Positions 34,483 to 43,476 of a DNA stretch of 64,000 nucleotides are shown one piece after another. A program made the translations under genes and the position numbers. The DNA is from Kitasatospora kifunensis (GTDB lineage: Bacteria; Actinomycetota; Actinomycetes; Streptomycetales; Streptomycetaceae). The stretch spans positions 1-64,000 of the forward strand of contig NZ_JACHJV010000002.1 in NCBI RefSeq assembly GCF_014203855.1, given 5' to 3'. Position 1 is the first letter of the stretch. Every line of letters starts with the position of its first letter. The notes beneath the pieces were generated by a model. That model made no database searches and was not told the origin of the DNA. It saw nothing but the letters and a program-made list of their open reading frames with translations.

Positions 34483-35394
34483 CTAACCGCAGATGGTGCG
34501 CAGCGGCTCGTCGCGCCGCTGGAAGCCGATGCGGTAGACGGTGGCCGCTCGCCGCAGGAACGTGGTCTCGCAGACGCGCAGGTAGAGCCGGTAGCGTCGC
34601 AGGACCTCGGGGCCCACCAGCTCGCGGGCCTCCTGCTGCGCGCGCGACAGGCGCTTGGACCACACGGCGAGGGTCCGGGCGTAGTCGTCGGCACAGCTGT
34701 GCAGCGCGGTGACGGAGAAGTACGGGTCACAGGCTTCGGCGATCTCCGAGAGCCTGGGCAGCTGCCCGCCGGGGAAGACGTCCTTGGTGACGAAGGAGCC
34801 GACCGGGCCGTCCGGTCCGGTGACCGAGTCGTAGGCGATGGTCTGCAACGACATCCGTCCGCCGGGCCGCAGCCACTGGTGGCAGCGCTCGAAGTAGGCG
34901 CGGTAGCTGCGGATCCGCTCCTCGCGCGCCGTGCCCGGGGCGGCGAAGTGCTCGAACGCCCCCACCGAGATGATGCCGTCGTAGAGCCGTTCGGGCCGGT
35001 GGTCTTCCCAGTTGGTCAACTCCACGCGCACGCCTGGTCGGGCGTGCGCCTCGACGTACTGGAACTGGGCGCGGGAGAGCGTGAGCCCCTTCGCTTCGGT
35101 GACCCGGCCGCTGGCGGCACCGAAATCCATCAGGCCGCCCCAACCGCAGCCCACGTCCAGCAGGTTGAAGCCTCCCGCCGGGCAGCTCGCGCCGACCGTG
35201 TCGAGGTGGTGCGCGAACTTGGCCCGCTGCGCCGAGGCCAGTGCGGTGGCTTCCGGCTCGTCGGGACCGATGCCGTCCCAGCGGGCGGCCGAGTACGTCA
35301 GGGTCTCGTCCAGCCAGAGCGCGTAGAACTCGTTGCCGACGTCGTAGTGGTACTCGATGTCCGCGGCGGCGGGGTCGAGGGCGGTGTCAGTCAT
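34483..35394 (-). CDS. Cyclopropane-fatty-acid-synthase-type SAM methyltransferase
   Basis: 303 residues. Motif I LLDVGCGWGG is preceded by the family hallmark YHYDVGNEFYALWLDETLTYSAA, and the VGAFEHF and SLQTIAYDS elements are those of the CFA/mycolic-acid methyltransferase family. It lacks the N-terminal extension of E. coli Cfa. The family transfers a methyl(ene) to alkenes, or C-methylates other carbons in natural-product pathways. Start ATG 35392-35394 has AGGAGA upstream. It is third in a minus-strand run after a BVMO-like enzyme and a KAS III-like enzyme, with 46- to 48-base gaps, suggesting one pathway. Confidence 0.88.
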   Translation of the reverse strand: MTDTALDPAAADIEYHYDVGNEFYALWLDETLTYSAARWDGIGPDEPEATALASAQRAKFAHHLDTVGASCPAGGFNLLDVGCGWGGLMDFGAASGRVTEAKGLTLSRAQFQYVEAHARPGVRVELTNWEDHRPERLYDGIISVGAFEHFAAPGTAREERIRSYRAYFERCHQWLRPGGRMSLQTIAYDSVTGPDGPVGSFVTKDVFPGGQLPRLSEIAEACDPYFSVTALHSCADDYARTLAVWSKRLSRAQQEARELVGPEVLRRYRLYLRVCETTFLRRAATVYRIGFQRRDEPLRTICG

Positions 35395-35440
35395 TGGTCT
35401 CCTGCTTCTCCTGTTCGCAGAGCGGCTGTTGGGTTCGGTG

Positions 35441-36595
35441 TCACCGTGCGTCGAGCGGCACGGGAACCGGCGGGTGCGAGCTGGTCACCATGCCCGGGAT
35501 GCGTACCGGCGCGATGAAGGCACCGCGTTCGGGACCGGCTCCGACCACCGAGAAGCAGGCCAGATCCCCGTTGCCGATCTCCTTCTCGAGGCAGTCCGAG
35601 TAGAACAGCGTGGGGGTCGCCGCCGAGACGAGGTTGCCCAACTGCCGTACGTTCGTCGGTGCCTTGCCGGGTGGCAGGTCGGCGAGTTGGGCGAAGTCCT
35701 CGACCAGGGCCGGGCCGGCCTGGTGGGTGTAGACGCGCCGGACCCGCTCGACGTATCCGGGCAGGGCCCGTTCCAGGGCCTGGTGGTTGAGCATCATCCC
35801 GCCCGCGTAGTAGCGCGCGAGCGCGTCCCCGTTGAGGCCGAAGGCGGACAGCTCCGCCGATCCGGGGCGGCCCGGCGGGTGGGCGACGCCACCGCCGGGG
35901 TAGTGGACGAGTGGATCCAGGAAGCCCGGCTCGCTGCCGAAGCTGTGGGAGTCCCGGGAGTACAGGCAGATCCCGGGACTGTCCTCGTCCCGCTCGAAGA
36001 CCATGGCGGTGCAGGCATCGGAGAAGAGCGCGCCGGCGCACCACAGGGTCTTGGCGAACGGATGCCAGGAGTTCTCGGCGTAGATGGGCAGCGGTCCGCC
36101 GTCCGCGCCGACGCCCCACGAGCTGCCGATGTTGTAACAGACCACCAGCGCGGTCTTCAGTCGCATCCTGGACAGCAGGGCGACCGCCCGCCCCAACCCG
36201 GCGCAGCCGGCGCCCAGTTGCAGAGGTGCCACGCCGTCCGGAACGCCGATCTCACGGGCGAGGGCGAAGGCGTCCTGATCCAGCATGATCTGGTGGGGTG
36301 AGCAGGTCGAGACGACGATCTGGTCGACCTCGGTGGGCTCCCGTCCGGCTGAGGCCAGCGCCTCGGCTGCGACCCGCACGATCGTGTCCAGGGTGGCGAA
36401 GCGCTGCTCCGTCGCGTCCCAGCTCTTGGCTTCCACGCCGAGCAGGCGTTTGATGTCGGATCCCCTGAGGTGCCTTCCCCGGCGGTTCCGATGCGGGATT
36501 CTGGCCAGCTCCGCCCAGTCCTCCATGGTCATCACCTCGCCGATCTGGGCATGGACGCCGGAGATGACGAAGGGGAAGGGCAGCGTGGCGGACAA
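35441..36595 (-). CDS. 3-oxoacyl-ACP synthase III (KAS III/FabH)-family condensing enzyme
   Basis: 384 residues from a TTG start preceded by GAGGAAC. It has a complete thiolase-fold triad: Cys131 in GAGCAGLGRA, His291 in YTHQAGPA and Asn321 in LGNLVSAATP. The sequence is far from housekeeping FabH (for example the RGRHLRGSDIKRLLGVEAKS opening), so it is more like specialised KAS III enzymes that start or transfer acyl chains in secondary metabolism. It is flanked in the same operon by a flavin monooxygenase and a CFA-type methyltransferase. No acyl carrier protein gene is visible nearby. Confidence 0.88.
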   Translation of the reverse strand: MSATLPFPFVISGVHAQIGEVMTMEDWAELARIPHRNRRGRHLRGSDIKRLLGVEAKSWDATEQRFATLDTIVRVAAEALASAGREPTEVDQIVVSTCSPHQIMLDQDAFALAREIGVPDGVAPLQLGAGCAGLGRAVALLSRMRLKTALVVCYNIGSSWGVGADGGPLPIYAENSWHPFAKTLWCAGALFSDACTAMVFERDEDSPGICLYSRDSHSFGSEPGFLDPLVHYPGGGVAHPPGRPGSAELSAFGLNGDALARYYAGGMMLNHQALERALPGYVERVRRVYTHQAGPALVEDFAQLADLPPGKAPTNVRQLGNLVSAATPTLFYSDCLEKEIGNGDLACFSVVGAGPERGAFIAPVRIPGMVTSSHPPVPVPLDAR

Positions 36596-36643
36596 TGCGG
36601 GTTCCTCGCGGTGGGTCCGGGGCGCGGTGCGCCGGGTCGGGGC

Positions 36644-38146
36644 TCATCGGGATGCCTGCACGGGCTCGGGCACGGCGGCGGTCCGCCGGGGCCGCAGTTC
36701 GAAGTCATCGGGCCGCAACTCGGCGAGCAGCTCGCGGTGTTGGCGAGCCGGCCAGGGCCACACCATGGGGTTTCCGTCGGGGCCGTGGTACCAACTGCTG
36801 CATCCGCTGGTGAAGATCGTGCCGGGCATGGCCGCCCGTACCGAGTCGTTGAAGCGGGCGGTGGCCTCCTGGGTCGGCTCTGCCTCGGCCACCTGGCCGG
36901 TGTCGAAGAGTTCGAGCCACTTCAGGATGTAGTCGGCGTGCGTCTCGGCGATGCCCAGGACGGAGTCGTGCGAGAAGGGGCTGTGCGGACCGACGAGCAT
37001 GAAGAGGTTGGGGAACCCGGGCAGCGCCACGGTGTTGTAGGCGTACGGGCCTTCGGCCCAGACCTCGTCGAGGGTGATGCCGTCCCTGCCGGTCAGCTCC
37101 ATCGGGCGCATGTAGTCCTCCGCCCGGAACCCCGTGGCGAACACCAGGACGTCCACGGCGTGTTCGCGGCCGTCACGCGTGACGATCCCGGCCGCGGTGA
37201 CGTGGTCGATGGCCTCGGTGACCAGGTCGACGTGCGGCAGCTGCATGGCCCGGTAGAAGCCGCGGGCCGCCACCAGCCGCTTGCACATCGGCTGGTAGGG
37301 AGGAGTGAGTTGGGCGCGCAGCTGCGGATCACGGACCCGACGCAGCGCGGCGCGGCAGACCCAGCCCAGCGCCGAGCGCCGCCAGCCCGGTCGCATCACC
37401 GCCGCGCCGTAGATCTCGTTGAAGGCCGCCCGCCAGAAGTGGTGGGTCGCCTGCTGGAACCACGGCCAGCGACCGTGCACCGTGCGATTCAGCGCCGAGT
37501 ACCGTCTGTTGGGGAGCGGGAAAACCCACTGGGCGGTCCGCTGGAACAGCAGGAAGCGCGCTGATTCCGCCGCGAGTGAGCAGGTCAGCTGAGTGCCGGT
37601 CGAGCCGCTTCCGATGACGGCGACGCGCTTGCCCGCCGTACTCACCGAATGCTCCCAGTCGGCGGAGTGAAAAGCGGCGCCGGTGAAGTCCGAGATTCCC
37701 GGGATATCGGGCACCCTCGGATTGACCAGCAAACCGGTGGCACAGAGCAGAATGTCGTACGACTCCACCGAGCCCTGAGTAGTCGTCAGCTGCCATTGAC
37801 CGTCCAGGAAATGAGCGGCCTCGACCCCCTCGCCGACCCGGAGGTGATGACCCAGCTGGTGCCGGTCGACCAGCTGCCGCAGGTAGGCGCTGATCTCCGT
37901 TCCCTTGCTGAAGACGTCGCTCCACTGGGAGTTGGGGGAGAAGCTGAAGGTGAACGCCCGCGACGGGACGTCACAGGTCAGGCCGGGGTAGGTGTTGTCG
38001 CGCCAGACGCCGCCGACCTCGGAAGCCCGTTCGTAGATCACGAAGTTTTCGAAGCCCGAACTCCTGAGCTTCACCCCCATGCACAGACCCGCGGCCCCCG
38101 CGCCGACAACGGCCACCGAGAGCTGGCTCTTGTCAGGCTTGTCCAT
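36644..38146 (-). CDS. Flavin-containing Baeyer-Villiger-type monooxygenase
   Basis: 500 residues. Two dinucleotide-binding motifs are present: VVGAGAAGLCMG near the N-terminus for FAD and VIGSGSTGTQ near residue 178 for NADPH. Between them, FTGAAFHSADWEHS matches the FxGxxxHxxxW fingerprint of type I Baeyer-Villiger monooxygenases, with Glu in the final place usually held by Pro or Asp. The ATG start at 38144-38146 is eight bases from GAGGAG; a GTG nine bases earlier is too close to it. It is the first gene of the minus-strand biosynthetic group and is divergent from two SARP genes. Confidence 0.88.
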   Translation of the reverse strand: MDKPDKSQLSVAVVGAGAAGLCMGVKLRSSGFENFVIYERASEVGGVWRDNTYPGLTCDVPSRAFTFSFSPNSQWSDVFSKGTEISAYLRQLVDRHQLGHHLRVGEGVEAAHFLDGQWQLTTTQGSVESYDILLCATGLLVNPRVPDIPGISDFTGAAFHSADWEHSVSTAGKRVAVIGSGSTGTQLTCSLAAESARFLLFQRTAQWVFPLPNRRYSALNRTVHGRWPWFQQATHHFWRAAFNEIYGAAVMRPGWRRSALGWVCRAALRRVRDPQLRAQLTPPYQPMCKRLVAARGFYRAMQLPHVDLVTEAIDHVTAAGIVTRDGREHAVDVLVFATGFRAEDYMRPMELTGRDGITLDEVWAEGPYAYNTVALPGFPNLFMLVGPHSPFSHDSVLGIAETHADYILKWLELFDTGQVAEAEPTQEATARFNDSVRAAMPGTIFTSGCSSWYHGPDGNPMVWPWPARQHRELLAELRPDDFELRPRRTAAVPEPVQASR

Positions 38147-38248
38147 GGTTCGCACTCCTCATGTCAGCCCGAGGAATTTCATGAGCAGGACTATAGCTTG
38201 AAGCGGCACTCCGCGATGACGGGTTGGGTGCCACGAATGAGGGCTCTA

Positions 38249-38258
38249 AAAGTACTTT
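38249..38258. promoter_or_regulatory. AT-rich palindrome between divergent BVMO and SARP genes
   Basis: AAAGTACTTT is a perfect 10-bp palindrome in a conspicuously AT-rich patch (about 38240-38285) of the 238-base divergent region 38147-38384. It is a likely promoter area. SARP proteins normally bind direct heptamer repeats, which I could not pick out with confidence. Confidence 0.4.
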
Positions 38259-38384
38259 ATGAAAATGAGTCGGATGATCTCGATCGGGTAAGCCTCAGAC
38301 GCCAGGAATCTCGCGTTCTCGACCAACTCCCGCCACGGCTCGGTAGGATGACGAACCGTTGACCTCTGCCCGTTGGAGGAGGCC

Positions 38385-39731
38385 GTGCCGGAGCTGCACT
38401 TCACCGTCCTCGGACCGCTGCGGGTTTGGCACGCGGGCCGCGAGCTGCGGATCAACCGGGCCCGGGATCGGTCCGTGCTCGCGGTGCTCCTCGCCACCGC
38501 GGGGCGGGCGGTACCGGTGGGCGAGATCGTCGACGGGGTGTGGGGCGAGGAGGGGGACCGGGCGCCGGACCGGGTCGGCGCGCTGCCCGGCCACGTGTAC
38601 CGGCTCCGCAAGGCGCTGGACGGGGTCGGCCCGGAGCGGGTCGGCGCGAGCGTCCTGCGGCATGTGGGCAGGGGCTACCGGCTGGACGTCGATCCGCAGT
38701 TCATCGACCGGACGGTCTTCCTGGCCGCGCTCGCCGACGCCGCCACGGCCCGTCGCAACTGGCAGCCGGAGCGGGCCCTGGCCGTGCTCTCCGGTGCGCT
38801 TCGGCTGTGGTCGGGCCAGGCCCTGGACGGCGTGCCGGGCCCGTTCGCGGAGCACGAACGCCGCCTGCTGGCCGGTCGGTGGGAGGAGGCGCTGCGGTAC
38901 TGCCGCGAACTGGACCTCGAGCTCGCCGGGCAGAGCGGCCCGGCGCCGGGCGCCCGAGCGGTCCGGCGGCCTTTCCAACTTCCCCCCGATCTCTTCGACT
39001 TCACCGGGCGCCGGGCCCAACTGGCCGCCATCGCCGAGGCCCTGACCGGCGCGGCCCCGCTGGCGGCACCGGGGGCGGTGCCGCTGGCGGCGCCGCTGGT
39101 CACGGTGACCGGACCGCGCGGGGCCGGCAAGAGCGCCCTGGCGGTGCACGCCGCCCACCTGGCCCAGGCCGCCTATCCGGACGGGCAGTTGTACGCGGAT
39201 CTGCACGGCGCCGATCCCGGCGCGGTGCCCGGGATCCTGGCGGCCTTCGTGCGGGCGCTGGGCGTCGAGGAGTACGCGGTGCCGGTGAGCTGGGCCGATC
39301 GTCGCGTGCTGTACCAACGGCTGCTGGCCGGGCGGCGGGTGTTGGTCGTGCTCGACGGCGCCGCCGCCGTGGACCAGATCCGCCCGTTGCTGCCTGCGGC
39401 AGCCGGCTGCGCCGCCCTCGTCACGGTCGACGGACCAGGCGGACCAGGCGGACCAGACGGACCAGGTGGAGCAGACGGACCCGGCGGAGCAGGCGAACAC
39501 ACCGTCAGCGTCGGCCGGATGACCCCCGACGAGGCGCAGCTGCTGCTCGCCCGGGTGCTCGGCCCGCAGCGGCCGGCCCGAGAGCCGGTGGCCGCACGGG
39601 CGCTGGCCGCCGCCTGCGGCCACCTGCCGGGTGCGCTGCGCCGCTCGGCCGACCTGCTGGTGCGCCGCCCGGCCTGGTCGATCTCCGCGTTGCTTCCCGC
39701 GGTTGGGGGGAGGGAGAAGTGCGGCGGATAG
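38385..39731 (+). CDS. SARP-family regulator, apparently truncated
   Basis: 448 residues from GTG 38385, which follows GGAGGAGG. An OmpR-like winged helix (about 1-95) is followed by a shortened BTAD helical region (DRTVFLAALADAATARRNWQ to about 180, lacking the usual second half). An NB-ARC-type ATPase with P-loop GPRGAGKS comes next, and a collagen-like Gly-Pro linker interrupts it. The protein stops at GGREKCGG, where family members normally carry on for hundreds of residues (winged helix and TPRs). The TAG stop is completed by the first base of a MITE-like element, so insertion probably truncated the gene. It may still bind DNA. Confidence 0.85.
   Translation: MPELHFTVLGPLRVWHAGRELRINRARDRSVLAVLLATAGRAVPVGEIVDGVWGEEGDRAPDRVGALPGHVYRLRKALDGVGPERVGASVLRHVGRGYRLDVDPQFIDRTVFLAALADAATARRNWQPERALAVLSGALRLWSGQALDGVPGPFAEHERRLLAGRWEEALRYCRELDLELAGQSGPAPGARAVRRPFQLPPDLFDFTGRRAQLAAIAEALTGAAPLAAPGAVPLAAPLVTVTGPRGAGKSALAVHAAHLAQAAYPDGQLYADLHGADPGAVPGILAAFVRALGVEEYAVPVSWADRRVLYQRLLAGRRVLVVLDGAAAVDQIRPLLPAAAGCAALVTVDGPGGPGGPDGPGGADGPGGAGEHTVSVGRMTPDEAQLLLARVLGPQRPAREPVAARALAAACGHLPGALRRSADLLVRRPAWSISALLPAVGGREKCGG
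39432..39494 (+). repeat. 9-bp coding repeat, seven copies, in the first SARP gene
   Basis: Seven in-frame copies of a GGACCAGGC-like unit encode a GPGGPDGPGG-type linker inside the ATPase domain, just after the strand that normally ends in TSR. It is a slippage-prone tract that would vary in copy number between strains and may disturb the ATPase. Confidence 0.8.
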
Positions 39732-39945
39732 GGCCTGTCTGACAATTCGCGTCGGATCAGCGCGCGGCTCCCCCAGCCTTCGGCCGGGAGGTGCCCCCAC
39801 GGCGCCCGGCTGGGCGTGCCGGCGGAGCGCCCTCGTACTGGGCCGTACTTGGGTGCTTCGCCGGTGCGTCCAGCCGGGCAGCGACATCGGCAGCTGGCGC
39901 TGCGGGCCGGCGTCGCGCGCCCGGCGGGAATTGTCAGACAGGCCC
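39731..39945. mobile_element. MITE-like element with 18-bp perfect terminal inverted repeats
   Basis: Ends GGGCCTGTCTGACAATTC (39731-39748) and its exact reverse complement (39928-39945) bound a 215-bp non-coding segment. There is no transposase frame, so it would be mobilised in trans. No clear target-site duplication is visible in the flanks. Elements with closely similar ends recur in Streptomyces intergenic regions, to my recollection. It sits exactly at the stop codon of the first SARP gene and 83 bases before the second. Confidence 0.8.
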
Positions 39946-40028
39946 GAGGCAGGCTGGGCTGATCGGATTGAGGGGCGAGTAGTGAGCCAGACGCGTGTGC
40001 CGACCGCCGACGATGCCGTCCCCGACGC

Positions 40029-42974
40029 GTGCTGAGCGGGGCGGCGGGCCTGCGCTTTCAACTGCTGGGCCCGTTGGGCGGCTGGCACGGCGAGCAGCCG
40101 CTGGATCTGGGACGGCGCCAGCAGCAGGCCTTCCTCGCCATGCTGCTCGCCCACCCTGGCCGGGTGCTGACGGCCGCCGCGCTCGGCGGCGGAGTCTTCG
40201 AGGAGGACAGCCCACCGAACCGGCCCAGGTCCGTGCTGGCCACCCATGCCTACCGGCTGCGTCGGGAGCTTCGCAAGTACGCCGCTGCGCACCTGCTCGT
40301 CACGGTCGACGGTGGCTACCGGTTCGACGTGCCTGCCCAGGCAGTGGACGTCGACGCCTTCGACTTCCTGGTCGCGCGGGCCGACGAAGCCCTCGGCGCC
40401 GACGAAGCCCTCGGCGCTGGCGAGCGGCCGCGGGCCCGGGACCTGCTGGCCCAGGCGCTCGCCCTGTACCAGGGCGAGCCGCTGGCGGGCCTGCCGGGAC
40501 GCCACGCCGCTGACCTGCGCCGGTATCTGGCCGAACGCAGGCTGGCGGCGCTGGAGACCAAACTCGGTCTGGACGTCGAGCTCGGGGACAGCCCGTCCTG
40601 CCTGGTCGACCTCGACCGGGCCGTCTTCGCCCACCCGTTCCGCGAGCGGTTCCGGGCGCTGCTGATGCTGCAGTTCCACCGGTCGGGCCGGCCCGCCGAG
40701 GCCCGCGCCGTGCACGCCGAGGCCCGGCGCTTCTACCACGGCGAGGGGCTGGACTGTGCGGAGCTGGACACGATGCTGGCCCGGATCCGCCGCGCGGACC
40801 CCGTGCAGGGCAGCGCGAGCCGACCGGAACAGGGCGGCGCGGCCGACTCGGCAGGCACGCCGGTGCCCCGTCAACTTCCCGCCGCTGTCGTGGACTTCAC
40901 CGGCCGACAGGAGGTGGTCGCGGAACTGACCGCCCGGCTCGGCCAGCCGGACCCGGCAGCCGTGGTCATCCTGGCGGTCAACGGGCTCGGCGGGGTCGGG
41001 AAGACCACGCTGGCCCTGCACCTCGCGCACGCCGTGCGCGACCGCTTCCCCGACGGCCAGCTCCACCTGGACCTGCGCGGTGCCCACGCCGAGCCGCTGG
41101 ACCCCGCCGAGGCGCTCGCCACCCTGCTGACCGCACTCGGCGTGGCGGGCAGCGCGATCCCCGTCGACCCCATCGAGCGCGCCGCGCTCTACCGCACCAC
41201 GGTGAGCGGGCGCCGGCTGCTGCTCCTGCTCGACAACGCGGCCGACGCCGCACAGGTGCTCCCGCTGCTGCCGGGCGCCAGGAGCTGCGCGGTGCTGGTC
41301 ACCAGCCGCCGTTGGCTGAGCCACCTGCCGGGTGCCCACCACGTCCACCTCGACGCCATGGCGCGGGCCGAAGCGCTGGACCTGCTCGCCGCCATCGCGG
41401 GGCGGGCCCGGATCAAGGCCGAACCCGAGGCGGCGGCCGCGATCGCCACGGCCTGCGGCCTGCTGCCCCTGGCGGTGCGGGTGGCCGGCTCCCGCCTGGC
41501 CGCCGACCCCGCGCAGTCGCTCAGCCAGCTCGCCGCGAGCCTGGCCGACGAGGAGACCAGGCTCGCCGAACTCGCCTGCCGGCACACCGCGGTGGAGCCC
41601 GTACTCGCACTCTCCTACGACCGGCTGGACGCCGCGCAGGCGCGCGCCCTGCGGCTGCTCTCGCTGCCGGACACACCCGAGCTCCCGCTCGCCGCCGCCG
41701 GTGCACTGCTGGTGCCGCGTCAGGGTCTCGACGAGACCCGCGAGTTGCTGGAGACGCTGGTCGACCTCAACCTGCTGCAGTCACCGGCCGCCGACCGGTA
41801 CGGCTTCCACGACCTGGTGAAGGTGTTCGCCCGACAACGCGGCGGCCGCCAGGACAGCCCAGGGTCGGTGACCGCCGCGTTCGCCCGGCTGCTGGACTTC
41901 TGCCTGGCGAGCGCCCGCAACGCCGAGCGGACTGCGCACGTCAACCGCGCCCGGCGCAACCGGATCGAGGCCACGACCACCGCGCAGGGGCTGGCCTTCC
42001 ACACGATCGACGAGGCCAACACCTGGATGCTGACGCAGAGCGCCCTGCACCACGCGGTGATCCACCGGGCCTGCCAGGACCCCGGTCTTCCGTTGGCCGA
42101 GGCCGCCGACCTGCTGGACACGATGGGCTCGGTCCTCTTCGGCCGCGCCTACGCGACCACGGTGGCCGAGCTCGCCGGGCACCTCGCCGCCGCGGCCCTG
42201 ACCCGCGGTGAGCGCACCGCCGAGGCGCTGGCGCGCACGGTGCGCGCTGGCATGCTCTGGCACACCAGCCGCTACGCGCGGGCCGGCGCAGAGCTCGGCC
42301 GCGCACTGGCGCTCTGCGAGGGGCGGGAGCTGCGCGGGCTGCGGGCCAGGGTCCTGCAGATCCTCGGCTGGACCGCGCGGATGCTGCGGGAGCACGAGGA
42401 GGCGATCAGTGTGCTGACGGAGGCCGCCGCAGTCTTCCGCGAACTCGGGGACGACGAAGCGGAAGGCCTCACGCTCGGCGAGCTCGCCGTCAACCAGGCC
42501 GAATGCGGGCGCTTCTCGCAGGCCCGGGCCACCGCCACGCGCGGTGCTGAACTCACGGGCCGGCAGCTCTCGAGCTCGGAGGCGCTCGGCCGCTTCTACC
42601 TCGCCAAGGTGCTGCATCTGGACGGGGACCTGGCCCTCGCCCTCGCCGAAGCCGAGCACGCGCGTCGGCGGCTGCGCTGCTTCGGCCTGACCGACTACCA
42701 CGTTGCCGCCGGCGGCCTGATCGCCCTGGTCCACCTCGCGGCCGGGCGCGAGCGGGCCGCTCTCCAAGCGGCCGAGGAGACCCTCCCACTGGCCCGTCAG
42801 GCCTCGGGCAAACTCGAAGGCCACCTGCTGCGGACCCTCGGCGAGGCGTGCGCCCGCCTGCAGCGCACCGATCGGGCCAGGGCCTGCCTGGCTGAGGCGC
42901 TTTGGCGATTTCGGCAGCTGAACCTCCTCGCGGAGGCGGCCGAGGTCGAGCGGACGCTGCACGCTCTGGCCTGA
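40029..42974 (+). CDS. AfsR/SARP-family regulator with NB-ARC and TPR domains
   Basis: 981 residues. It has an N-terminal OmpR-like winged helix (about 1-100) and a full BTAD (about 105-255, with VDVDAFDFLVARADEAL and HPFRERFRALLMLQFHRSGRPAEA). An NB-ARC ATPase follows (P-loop NGLGGVGKTTLAL, then VLVTSRRWLSHLPGAHH and GLLPLAVRVAGSRL). TPR-like helices run from about 700 to the end. This is the complete AfsR-type activator plan. The GTG at 40029 lacks a good ribosome-binding site, so the exact start is uncertain; transcription may begin close by. Its position next to the KAS III/BVMO/methyltransferase operon suggests control of that pathway. Confidence 0.9.
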   Translation: MLSGAAGLRFQLLGPLGGWHGEQPLDLGRRQQQAFLAMLLAHPGRVLTAAALGGGVFEEDSPPNRPRSVLATHAYRLRRELRKYAAAHLLVTVDGGYRFDVPAQAVDVDAFDFLVARADEALGADEALGAGERPRARDLLAQALALYQGEPLAGLPGRHAADLRRYLAERRLAALETKLGLDVELGDSPSCLVDLDRAVFAHPFRERFRALLMLQFHRSGRPAEARAVHAEARRFYHGEGLDCAELDTMLARIRRADPVQGSASRPEQGGAADSAGTPVPRQLPAAVVDFTGRQEVVAELTARLGQPDPAAVVILAVNGLGGVGKTTLALHLAHAVRDRFPDGQLHLDLRGAHAEPLDPAEALATLLTALGVAGSAIPVDPIERAALYRTTVSGRRLLLLLDNAADAAQVLPLLPGARSCAVLVTSRRWLSHLPGAHHVHLDAMARAEALDLLAAIAGRARIKAEPEAAAAIATACGLLPLAVRVAGSRLAADPAQSLSQLAASLADEETRLAELACRHTAVEPVLALSYDRLDAAQARALRLLSLPDTPELPLAAAGALLVPRQGLDETRELLETLVDLNLLQSPAADRYGFHDLVKVFARQRGGRQDSPGSVTAAFARLLDFCLASARNAERTAHVNRARRNRIEATTTAQGLAFHTIDEANTWMLTQSALHHAVIHRACQDPGLPLAEAADLLDTMGSVLFGRAYATTVAELAGHLAAAALTRGERTAEALARTVRAGMLWHTSRYARAGAELGRALALCEGRELRGLRARVLQILGWTARMLREHEEAISVLTEAAAVFRELGDDEAEGLTLGELAVNQAECGRFSQARATATRGAELTGRQLSSSEALGRFYLAKVLHLDGDLALALAEAEHARRRLRCFGLTDYHVAAGGLIALVHLAAGRERAALQAAEETLPLARQASGKLEGHLLRTLGEACARLQRTDRARACLAEALWRFRQLNLLAEAAEVERTLHALA
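40383..40418 (+). repeat. Two 18-bp in-frame direct repeats in the second SARP gene
   Basis: GACGAAGCCCTCGGCGCC at 40383-40400 is repeated directly with one change, encoding DEALGA twice in the BTAD loop region. It is a small slippage duplication with no reading-frame effect. Confidence 0.75.
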
Positions 42975-43065
42975 GGCGCGTGCTCATCAAATGTCCATCG
43001 CCGTACCCGAACCTTCTCAGGTGCCCGGCCATCGGACCGGGACACGGCTGAGAGGGAGAACCATC

Positions 43066-43470
43066 ATGTTCGTCAACGGAGTCAGGAAGGCCACCGTGGC
43101 ACTGGTCGGCATGGCGCTGGCCGGCGGCATCGGGCTGGTGGGCGCGGGCAACGCCGCGGCGTCGAGCGGCGGCGGCTGTGGCGGTACCAACACCGAGCAG
43201 GCCTGCGTGAGCGCGGGCAACGGCCAGGTCACGGCGACGGCGACCTCCAACTTCGGCAACGGCAACTGCAACGAGGAGGTCATCCTCTGGGACTACACCG
43301 CCGGGGGTAAGGCGCTCGACACCACGTTCCCCTGTCACAACGGTTCGTACACCTTCACCTGGGTCCTCACCGACCCGAGCGGCGGCCACGACTACAAGAC
43401 CGAGGTGCGCTTCTACTGGCCTGGTGGCTCGGGCTACGACTACCAGCTCAGCCCCGACCTCTTCTACTGA
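43066..43470 (+). CDS. Small secreted protein of unknown function
   Basis: 134 residues from ATG 43066, with AGAGGGAGAA upstream; the frame from 42991 has no site. A signal peptide spans about residues 1-32 (ending NAAAS). The mature part has four cysteines, in GGGCGGTN, EQACVSA, NGNCNEE and FPCHNG, that could form two disulphides. Its beta-strand-rich, Gly/Tyr-rich body ends in SGYDYQLSPDLFY. No known family was recognised. It follows the large SARP gene by 91 bases but has its own leader, so it is probably independent. Confidence 0.75.
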   Translation: MFVNGVRKATVALVGMALAGGIGLVGAGNAAASSGGGCGGTNTEQACVSAGNGQVTATATSNFGNGNCNEEVILWDYTAGGKALDTTFPCHNGSYTFTWVLTDPSGGHDYKTEVRFYWPGGSGYDYQLSPDLFY

Positions 43471-43476
43471 CCTGTT

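Noticed and set aside
39731..39945. Insertion sequence with transposase
   Set aside because: The element is only 215 bp and has no coding frame; only a non-autonomous MITE-type call is supported.
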